11,598 nucleotides of DNA from DASSCW01 sp036556695 (GTDB taxonomy: Bacteria; Chloroflexota; Limnocylindria; QHBO01): NCBI GenBank assembly GCA_036556695.1, contig DATBIY010000040.1:1-11598 (forward strand). Direction: 5' to 3'. Within the stretch, counting starts at the first letter, position 1, and each line of letters begins with the position of its first letter. The notes under the pieces were generated by a model. The model was not told the origin of the DNA and ran no database searches. It saw nothing but the letters and a program-made list of their open reading frames with translations. Below are positions 6,223-11,598 of this stretch, one piece after another. The position numbers were made by a program, and so were the translations under genes.

Positions 6223-7959
6223 TCAGCGAGCGCCGGCGCCCTCACCCTCGCGAGCCGACACCGCAGCCTCGACCCAGCCGGGGATCTCGCGGCGGAGCGT
6301 AGCCAATGGCAGCGACCCGTGGCCCAGCACCTCGTCGTGGAAGGCCCGCAGGTCGAAGCGGTCGCCCATCTTCTCCGACACCTCGCGCCGTGCCCGCTCA
6401 ATCTCGCGCTGGCCAATCTTGTAGGACAGCGCCTGCCCCGGCCAGACGGTGTAGCGGTCGACCTCGATCTCGGCGTCGACCATGGGCAGCGTGCCGCGCT
6501 CATGCATGAAGGTGATCGCCTGCTCGCGGCTCCAGCCCATGGCGTGCAGCCCCGAGTCGACGACGAGCCGCGAGGCGCGGAACGCCTGCGCGTCGAGCAT
6601 GCCCAGGCGCTCCCGGTCGTCCAGGTAGAGGCCCATCTCATCGGCCAGGCGCTCGCAGTACAGCCCCCAGCCCTCGACGTAGGCCACGCCCGCCAGGCGG
6701 CCGCCCAGCGTGCGGAAGCGGGGCAGGCCGGTGAGCTCCATCTCGATGGCGATCTGGAAGTGGTGTCCCGGCGTCGCCTCGTGGAAGGTGATGGCCGCGA
6801 TCTTGTGGAGCTGCCGCTCCTCCGGCTGGTAGGTGTTGATGTAGTACTGGCCCTGGCGCGAGCCATCGAGTGACGGCTGCATGTAGAACGCCGGCGGCGT
6901 TTCGCGCTCGCGGTACTCCTCCACCGGCTTGACGATGCAGTTGCCCGATGGCAGGCGGCCGAAGTACTTCGGCGCTGCCGCATACGCCCGCTCCGTCTGC
7001 TGTTCCGCCAGCTCGACGATGGCCTCGCGCGAGTCGGTGTGGTTGGTGGGGTCCTCGGACAGCGCCGCCTTCAGCGCATGCCGGTCATCATGGCCCAGCC
7101 GGTGGGCGATCTCGTCCATCTCGGCTTCGATGCGGCTCAGGTCCTCCAGGCCGAAGGCATGGACCTCCTCGGCGGTGGTGGCCACCGTGGTCTGCATGCG
7201 GATGGCGAGCCGATACAGCTCGGTGCCATCCGGAACCGCGCCGATCCCGGGTTCGGCCATGGCCTCCGGCTCGTACTCGTCAGCCAGGAAGTCGCGCAGG
7301 CGCTGCAGCGCCGGCTTGACGTGCTCGTCGACCGCGGCGGCCACACGGCCGCGCGCCTCGTCATCGGCCACATGGGCCAGGGAGACTGCCGGGAACTGCT
7401 CGGTGGGCGTGGCGATCAGCCGCTCGATCTGCTCGATCTGCTTGCGGACCGGGATTGCGGCGCCGGTGCGTCCATCGGCCAGGCCTTCGCGCAGGGTGTC
7501 GATCTGCTGCTCGACCGCAGTCGGGTACGCGGCAAAGCGGCCCAGCAGACGCTCCAGCCCCTCGGAAGTCTCGGCCAGCTGGTACTGGGCGATCATCACC
7601 GGCATCAGCTGCACGCCGGAGATGTGATTGATGCCCATCTGGTAGAGCTTCTTCTCCTGCGCCTCCAGCTGGTTGCGCGCGACCAGGATCAGCATGTCGC
7701 GGGTGATGACCTGCTCCGGCTCCAGCCCATCGGGACCAATGGGCTCGACCTCGGCCAGCAGCGCCTCGTACACGCGCTTCTCCTCGGCGCGGCCCTCAGC
7801 GCCGAGGTCTGGCAGGCGGTCGTCGTAGCGGTCGTCACCCAGGATGGTGGCGAAGATCGGGTCGCGCTCGAGCACTCCCTCGAAGAAGCGGTCAGCGATC
7901 TCGTTGATCGCGGCGTTCGGGTCGTTTCGGTCCACGGTCACGACAGCAACGGTCCTCAT
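6223..7959 (-). CDS. DUF885 family protein, putative zinc metallohydrolase
   Basis: A 578-residue DUF885 protein, normal length for the family, which is thought to be metallopeptidase-like; some members are predicted carboxypeptidases, but the substrate here is unknown. The signature H393-E-A-T-P-G-H399 resembles a spaced HExxH zinc motif, and E429-GWGLYCE provides the conserved downstream glutamate of the family's EGWxLYxE block. The N-terminal half (IADRFFEGVLERDP, then a helical segment to about residue 220) is typical. No signal peptide is visible, so it is probably cytoplasmic. The first ATG (7957-7959) is kept because family similarity begins shortly after it. It lies 72 bases after ligC on the same strand. 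A promoter-like pair occurs just upstream, so it may be transcribed both from its own promoter and from ligC. Family confident, activity uncertain. Confidence 0.9.
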   Translation of the reverse strand: MRTVAVVTVDRNDPNAAINEIADRFFEGVLERDPIFATILGDDRYDDRLPDLGAEGRAEEKRVYEALLAEVEPIGPDGLEPEQVITRDMLILVARNQLEAQEKKLYQMGINHISGVQLMPVMIAQYQLAETSEGLERLLGRFAAYPTAVEQQIDTLREGLADGRTGAAIPVRKQIEQIERLIATPTEQFPAVSLAHVADDEARGRVAAAVDEHVKPALQRLRDFLADEYEPEAMAEPGIGAVPDGTELYRLAIRMQTTVATTAEEVHAFGLEDLSRIEAEMDEIAHRLGHDDRHALKAALSEDPTNHTDSREAIVELAEQQTERAYAAAPKYFGRLPSGNCIVKPVEEYRERETPPAFYMQPSLDGSRQGQYYINTYQPEERQLHKIAAITFHEATPGHHFQIAIEMELTGLPRFRTLGGRLAGVAYVEGWGLYCERLADEMGLYLDDRERLGMLDAQAFRASRLVVDSGLHAMGWSREQAITFMHERGTLPMVDAEIEVDRYTVWPGQALSYKIGQREIERARREVSEKMGDRFDLRAFHDEVLGHGSLPLATLRREIPGWVEAAVSAREGEGAGAR

Positions 7960-7977
7960 GAAGGGCGGGGAAGGTCG

Positions 7978-8007
7978 AGTGTAGCGACCAAGCCACGACG
8001 GTGAAAA
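7978..8007 (-). promoter_or_regulatory. Possible promoter of the DUF885 gene
   Basis: On the - strand TACACT (rc of 7978-7983) matches four of six bases of a -10 box, and TTTTCA (rc of 8002-8007) matches four of six of a -35 box, spaced 18 bases. The predicted start would leave a leader of about 12 bases before the ATG at 7959. The -35 box sits in the loop of an inverted repeat (GACGG 7997-8001, CCGTC 8012-8016). Confidence 0.35.
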
Positions 8008-8031
8008 AGTGCCGTCTCCGAAAAGAATCTT

Positions 8032-9111
8032 TCAGCCGAAGAGATCGGCCAGCAGGGCCGGCGGCGTTTCTTCCAGCTGGTCGTAGCGGCAGTCGGCCGG
8101 TGCCTTGTCGGGGCGCCAGCGCTTGAAGGTCGTGCCGTGGCGGAAGCGGTCACCCTGCAGATGGTCGAAGGCCACCTCGCATACCAGCTCCGGACGGAGC
8201 GGCTCCCACGACAGGTCCTTGCCGCGGTTCCAGCGCGAGCCGGCGCCCGGCATGCGCTTGCCCTCCCACTGCGCCTGGAACTCCTTCCAATCCTTCCACG
8301 GGTGGTTGACGAGCGCGTCCTTGCGGTATGGCTCCAGGAAGGACACGAGCTCGCGGCGCTTGTCCATGGTGAACGACGAGGTCACCCCCACGTGCTGCAG
8401 CTGGCCGGCATCGTTCCACAGGCCCAGCAGCAGCGAGCCGACCATGGTGCCCGGGCCGTTCTTATGCCAGCGGAAGCCAGCCACCACGCAGTCGGCGGTG
8501 CGCAGGTGCTTGATCTTGGCCATTTCGCGCTTGCCGGGCCGATAGCGCAGGTCCCACCGCTTGGCGACCACGCCGTCCAGTCCCGCGCCCTCGAACACGT
8601 CGAACCACTCGCGCGCGATGGCTGGGTCGGACGTGGCCGGGGTGAGCAGCACCGTCTCGGGCGCGCCGTCCATCACTCCCTCGAGGGCGGCGCGGCGGTC
8701 GTCGAGCGGCGACTCGCGCAGATCGGATGAATCGACCGCCAGGCAGTCGAAGGCCACGTAGGACGAGGGCGTCTGCTCCGCCAGCATCGCCACTCGCGAG
8801 GCGGCAGGGTGGATGCGCAGCAGCAGCGCCTCGAAGTCGAGCCAGCCGTCGCGCGCGATGACGATCTCCCCGTCGAGCACGAAGCGCGCGTCGGGCCCGC
8901 CCACGGCCCGCAGGGGGTCCAGCAGCTCCGGGAAGTATCGGTCCAGCGGTTTCAGGTCCCGCGATTGCAGGTACACCTCCGGGCCGTCGCGAAAGACGAG
9001 GGCCCGGAAACCGTCCCACTTCGGCTCGTAGCGCCACCCGTCACCGACGGGCAGCTCGGGCGTGGGCTTGGCGAGCATCGGCTCGATGGGAGGAGGTATC
9101 GGGAAGGCCAT
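8032..9111 (-). CDS. ligC: ATP-dependent DNA ligase, LigC type
   Basis: Stand-alone ATP-dependent DNA ligase that seals nicks via an enzyme-AMP intermediate. From the ATG at 9109-9111 it has 359 residues, almost the length of mycobacterial LigC (about 358). The adenylated lysine is K31 in EPKWDGFRA (motif I). Motif III is FVLDGEIV, motif IV is DGVVAKR, and motif V is the lysine pair in MAKIKH. The OB-fold portion carries VVAGFRWHKNGPGTMVGSLLLGL and ends in the family-typical region with a GTTFKRWRPDKAP motif. An ORF start at 9144 would add 11 residues and run to within 12 bases of the divergent nuclease gene, so the inner ATG is chosen; it begins right at the family's PPPIEPMLA block. In mycobacteria LigC partners with PolD/Prim-PolC, whose homologue is encoded at 4084-5454. 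DUF885 follows on the same strand. Confidence 0.92.
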   Translation of the reverse strand: MAFPIPPPIEPMLAKPTPELPVGDGWRYEPKWDGFRALVFRDGPEVYLQSRDLKPLDRYFPELLDPLRAVGGPDARFVLDGEIVIARDGWLDFEALLLRIHPAASRVAMLAEQTPSSYVAFDCLAVDSSDLRESPLDDRRAALEGVMDGAPETVLLTPATSDPAIAREWFDVFEGAGLDGVVAKRWDLRYRPGKREMAKIKHLRTADCVVAGFRWHKNGPGTMVGSLLLGLWNDAGQLQHVGVTSSFTMDKRRELVSFLEPYRKDALVNHPWKDWKEFQAQWEGKRMPGAGSRWNRGKDLSWEPLRPELVCEVAFDHLQGDRFRHGTTFKRWRPDKAPADCRYDQLEETPPALLADLFG

Positions 9112-9155
9112 GCGCACCCGATGATACGGGGCGCGAGCGGCCATACTCGGCAGCC
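9112..9155. promoter_or_regulatory. Divergent promoter region of ligC and the beta-CASP nuclease
   Basis: The 44 bases between these divergent starts must hold both promoters. TATCAT on the - strand (rc of 9121-9126) fits the TANNNT -10 pattern ten bases before the ligC ATG. TACTCG at 9144-9149 sits at -12 to -7 of the nuclease ATG but lacks the final T. No Shine-Dalgarno is present on either side, which fits leaderless or very short leaders. Confidence 0.3.
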
Positions 9156-10700
9156 ATGACGATCCAGATCCAGTTCCTGGGGGCTGTGGGCACCGTCACC
9201 GGCTCGCAGTTCCTGGTCACCGCCGGTGACCGGCACGTGCTGATCGACTGCGGCATGTTCCAGGGCTCGCCGGAGGAGGTCAGCCGCAACCGCATCGGGT
9301 TCGCCTTCGAGCCGGGCAGCCTGGACGCCGTCCTGCTGACGCACGCCCACCTGGACCACTGCGGTCGCATCCCGGCGCTGGTGCGGGCGGGCTACCACGG
9401 GCCGATCCTCACCACCGCGGCCACCGCCGACCTCGCCGAGATCGTCCTGCGCGACGCGGCCAAGCTCCAGGCCGAGGCGGAGGCCCGATGGCGCCGCAAG
9501 CATCCCGAACAGGCGGCCGCAGCCGATGCCGAGCTGCAGTCCGAGGAGGCCGTGCAGGAGACAGGGGACGAGGACACGCCGCCGCACGACGACGAGGCCA
9601 TGGCCGACCACATCCGCGGCGCCAAACCCAGCGGCATGACCATGACCAGGGCGGCGCTGTATGACGAGCGCGACGTCGACCAGACGGGGCGCCAGTTCCA
9701 CGCCGTGCGCTACACGGAGGTGGTCGAGGTGGCGCAGGGGATCCAGGCGGTGTTCCACGACGCCGGCCACATCCTGGGCTCGGCGATCATCGAGCTGCGC
9801 CTGGCCGATGGCGACGCCACCACGACCGTCGTCTTCTCCGGCGACCTGGGCCGCGGCAGCACCCCGATCGTGGCTGATCCCACGCCCATCAGCCACGCGG
9901 ACTACGTCCTGGTGGAGTCGACCTACGGCAACCGCGAGCACGCGCCGCAGGAGGAGGCCGTCGAGGAGCTGGTGAAGGCCATCAACGGCGTGGCCGATTC
10001 CAAGGGCGTGATGCTCGTCCCGTCCTTCGCCATCGGCCGCACCCAGGAGCTGGTCTGGGTGCTGGACGAGCTGTTGCGCGACAAGCGCATCCCCCACCTG
10101 CCGCTCTACCTGGATTCGCCGATGGCGTCGCGGGCCAGCGACGTGTACCTGCGCCACCCCGAGATCTACGACGAAGAGACCGCCGAGCTGCTGCGATCGG
10201 GCGATTCGCCGCTCGCCTACCCCGGCGAGCAGTACACCAACACCGTCGAGCAGTCGAAGGCGATCCGCACCTCACCCCGGCCGATGATGGTCGTGGCCAG
10301 CTCCGGCATGCTGACCGGCGGCCGGGTCATGCACCACCTGAAGGACTTCCTCCCCGACCCAGCCTGCACGCTGCTGTTCATCGGCTACCAGGCCGAGGGC
10401 ACCCTGGGGCGTCACCTGCAGACCGGCGGCAAGACGGCGCGCATCGACCACGAGGAGTACGAGGTCCGCTGCCGGGTGGTCTCGATCTCCGGCTTCTCGG
10501 CCCATGCCGACGAGCACGAGCTTGCCGCCTGGCTTGAGCATTTCACCGCCAAGGCCGATGCCTCCGACGGCCGACCGAAGCGCGTCTTCCTGGTCCACGG
10601 CGACCCGGACGCGACCGCCGCCTTCGCGAAGCGAATCCGCGGTGAGCTGGGCCTGGAGGTCCACATCCCGCGCTACCGCGAGGTCGTCACCCTTACCTGA
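9156..10700 (+). CDS. MBL-fold beta-CASP RNA nuclease (RNA-processing exonuclease type)
   Basis: Cytoplasmic metallo-beta-lactamase-fold ribonuclease of the beta-CASP group (CPSF73/YSH1-like), expected to process or degrade RNA. The 514 residues include the zinc motif H63-A-H65-L-D67-H68, DAGH with H205, SGDLGR with D230, the beta-CASP acid E254 in VESTYGNREH, the block SSGMLTGGRVMHHLKDFL, FSAHAD with H450, and the C-terminal HGD with H481 (RMMBL domain). It is longer than typical bacterial members (about 450-470 residues). The extra length is an acidic, probably flexible insertion around residues 110-160, including EEAVQETGDEDTPPHDDE, between the HxHxDH and DAGH motifs. The ATG at 9156 is followed directly by the family's IQFLGAVGTVTGSQFLV. 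It is divergent from ligC, which may link its expression to DNA repair genes. RNA rather than DNA substrate is inferred from the family. Confidence 0.92.
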   Translation: MTIQIQFLGAVGTVTGSQFLVTAGDRHVLIDCGMFQGSPEEVSRNRIGFAFEPGSLDAVLLTHAHLDHCGRIPALVRAGYHGPILTTAATADLAEIVLRDAAKLQAEAEARWRRKHPEQAAAADAELQSEEAVQETGDEDTPPHDDEAMADHIRGAKPSGMTMTRAALYDERDVDQTGRQFHAVRYTEVVEVAQGIQAVFHDAGHILGSAIIELRLADGDATTTVVFSGDLGRGSTPIVADPTPISHADYVLVESTYGNREHAPQEEAVEELVKAINGVADSKGVMLVPSFAIGRTQELVWVLDELLRDKRIPHLPLYLDSPMASRASDVYLRHPEIYDEETAELLRSGDSPLAYPGEQYTNTVEQSKAIRTSPRPMMVVASSGMLTGGRVMHHLKDFLPDPACTLLFIGYQAEGTLGRHLQTGGKTARIDHEEYEVRCRVVSISGFSAHADEHELAAWLEHFTAKADASDGRPKRVFLVHGDPDATAAFAKRIRGELGLEVHIPRYREVVTLT

Positions 10701-10715
10701 GGCTGCATCCCCCGG

Positions 10716-10767
10716 TGTGGACCGGCTGTGGACAAGTCGCCCACTCCGCGACCAGATTCGTGGACAA
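10716..10767. promoter_or_regulatory. Cluster of three DnaA-box-like sequences
   Basis: In the gap after the nuclease gene, TGTGGACCG (10716-10724), TGTGGACAA (10727-10735) and CGTGGACAA (10759-10767) occur in the same orientation. The middle one is the exact reverse complement of TTGTCCACA, the DnaA box preferred in high-GC actinobacteria; the outer two differ at one or two positions. Spacings are 11 and 32 bases, about one and three helical turns, so they face the same side of the helix. No dnaA, dnaN or AT-rich unwinding segment is visible, so a titration or regulatory cluster is as likely as an origin. Confidence 0.45.
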
Positions 10768-10796
10768 CTGGGTTGGCAGGGTGGCCGGGGCGCCCT

Positions 10797-10842
10797 AATC
10801 TGGTTCTTGTCCCGGAGGAGCCGGGCAACGACTTCCGAGATT
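10797..10842. terminator. Long imperfect hairpin between convergent genes
   Basis: Two stacked stems can form. The outer stem pairs AATCTGG (10797-10803) with CCGAGATT (10835-10842, one bulged G). The inner stem pairs TTGTCCCGG (10807-10815, one bulged T) with CCGGGCAA (10821-10828) around an AGGAG loop. It lies between the 3' ends of the nuclease gene and lhr, so it could act as a bidirectional, T-run-free terminator or belong to a small RNA. Neither strand has the usual T-run. Confidence 0.4.
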
Positions 10843-10899
10843 GCATCAACGGGGTCGGGGCAAGGTTCCTACGGGACGTTTCTTTGTGTCCGGAATTCC

Positions 10900-11598
10900 T
10901 CATCGACCGCGCGCCGGCGCTCCAGCCTCTGGCCGCAGAAGCCAGGATCGGTAGCTGGGACGGAAGCCCAGCTCGCGCAGCCGCTCGGCCAGCGACGATT
11001 CGGCGGGCGGCACCCGATCGACGCGCTCCAGCCGCAGCTCACGCATCGGGCCTCCTGCCTGCACCAGGCGTGGCAGCGCTGCGAGCGCCGGCGTGGCGAT
11101 CTCCGGATCAGCGAAGGCCGGCAGGGTGAGCAGGCCCTTCCCACCGCGCTCGACGTACAGGGCCGCCGCGCCATCCACCAGGACGACGTATGCGCCGGGC
11201 ACGCGCTGCAGCGGCAGCCGCTCCCCGTCCTCGCCATCGCGCGGCCAGGGCAGCGTGGCCCCGTAGGGCTGCGCGGGATCGGCCGCTCCCAGCAGATGCA
11301 CGCGGGGACCGGCCTCGGAATCGGCATCGCGCTCGGCGCGCAGCCGGTCGACCGCGCCAGGCATTGCGAACTGCGCCGCGCCCAGCCCCTCCACGAAATA
11401 GCCGCGCCGCACGCGCCCGGATTCCTCCATGACCCGCAGCACGGCGTAGATGCCGGCGAAGCCGCCCGCCAGGCCCTCGGCCAGCACCGCCTCGCGGGTC
11501 ACCACACCGTGCCGCTCCAGCAGCGCCAGTGCGGTGGCGTGCCCGCGCTCGGTGGGCGAGCGCCCCTCGCCGACCAGGTCGGCGGTCAGCGACCAGCG
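10900..11598 (-). CDS. lhr: Lhr family superfamily 2 helicase, C-terminal end (5' truncated)
   Basis: The last 232 residues of a large Lhr ATP-dependent helicase. Full-length bacterial Lhr is about 1,500 residues, so the helicase core lies beyond the right edge. The visible piece matches the Lhr C-terminal domain: RWSLTADLVGEGRSPTERGH at the edge, a winged-helix-like segment (ALALLERHGVVTREAVLAEG), GGFAGIYAVLRVMEESGRVRRGYFVEGLGAAQFAMPGAVDRLR, AADPAQPYGATLPWP and a strand-rich region with YVVLVDGAAALYVERGGKGLLTLP. The frame is open to base 11598, so the GTG at 11503-11505 is internal and not a start. It ends in TGA at 10900-10902 and converges on the nuclease gene. Lhr proteins are implicated in DNA repair in mycobacteria, where the gene is part of the DNA-damage response, which fits the ligase and polymerase nearby. 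Confidence 0.9.
   Translation of the reverse strand, partial: RWSLTADLVGEGRSPTERGHATALALLERHGVVTREAVLAEGLAGGFAGIYAVLRVMEESGRVRRGYFVEGLGAAQFAMPGAVDRLRAERDADSEAGPRVHLLGAADPAQPYGATLPWPRDGEDGERLPLQRVPGAYVVLVDGAAALYVERGGKGLLTLPAFADPEIATPALAALPRLVQAGGPMRELRLERVDRVPPAESSLAERLRELGFRPSYRSWLLRPEAGAPARGR

Noticed and set aside
4084..9144. Phage or anti-phage defence island
   Set aside because: No integrase, transposase, restriction or toxin-antitoxin genes and no change in base composition; the genes fit housekeeping repair families.
8952..10157. A 401-residue - strand open frame antisense to the nuclease
   Set aside because: The + strand has full beta-CASP motifs, and this frame mixes the antisense with a shifted reading of ligC.
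10701..10899. A chromosomal replication origin
   Set aside because: Only three boxes, no AT-rich unwinding segment and no dnaA, dnaN or gyrase genes in view; kept only as a DnaA-box cluster.
10673..10903. A 76-residue - strand ORF after lhr
   Set aside because: Basic, low-complexity reading across the DnaA-box and hairpin region with no ribosome site; the hairpin structure explains the sequence better.

Overview
The window is high-GC bacterial chromosome. Codon third positions are mostly G or C, genes are packed tightly, and almost no start is preceded by a Shine-Dalgarno site. The gene set is an LigD-type polymerase and a LigC-type ligase as separate proteins, a large Lhr helicase, a DUF885 protein and a short-type GT35 phosphorylase. 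With the DnaA-box form TTGTCCACA, this fits Actinobacteriota or a high-GC Chloroflexota lineage. No rRNA, tRNA or other marker settles the phylum, so this is an inference. No mobile element, CRISPR array or tRNA was seen.

Layout, left to right. (1) 1-1129, + strand: C-terminal part of an alpha-glucan phosphorylase, cut by the window edge. (2) 1130-1440: a 311-base gap with a degenerate tandem repeat and no convincing gene. (3) 1441-4030, - strand: a YihY/BrkB-type membrane protein, then a secreted coiled-coil M23 (LytM) cell-wall endopeptidase. The 175 bases between them hold a perfect 7-3-7 palindrome resembling BlaI/CopY-type operators. (4) 4084-5454, + strand: LigD-type primase-polymerase, divergent from the YihY gene. 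(5) 5456-9111, - strand: in transcription order LigC-type ATP-dependent ligase, DUF885 putative metallohydrolase, a possible 31-residue Trp/Tyr/Cys-rich small protein, and a RimJ/RimL-like GNAT acetyltransferase. (6) 9156-10700, + strand: MBL-fold beta-CASP RNA nuclease, divergent from ligC across 44 bases. (7) 10701-10899: a gap between convergent genes with three helically phased DnaA-box-like sequences and a long imperfect hairpin. (8) 10900-11598, - strand: C-terminal end of Lhr, cut by the window edge.

The common theme is nucleic-acid maintenance: polymerase (PolD/Prim-PolC type), ligase (LigC), nuclease (beta-CASP) and helicase (Lhr) lie within about 7.5 kb. In mycobacteria the homologous PolD and LigC genes are neighbours, work without Ku and have been linked to excision repair; no ku gene is visible here. 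The phosphorylase, YihY and M23 genes belong to storage metabolism and the cell envelope and look unrelated. The items most worth a second look are the DnaA-box cluster, the palindrome upstream of the M23 gene, and the Trp/Cys-rich small ORF with a hairpin directly before its start.
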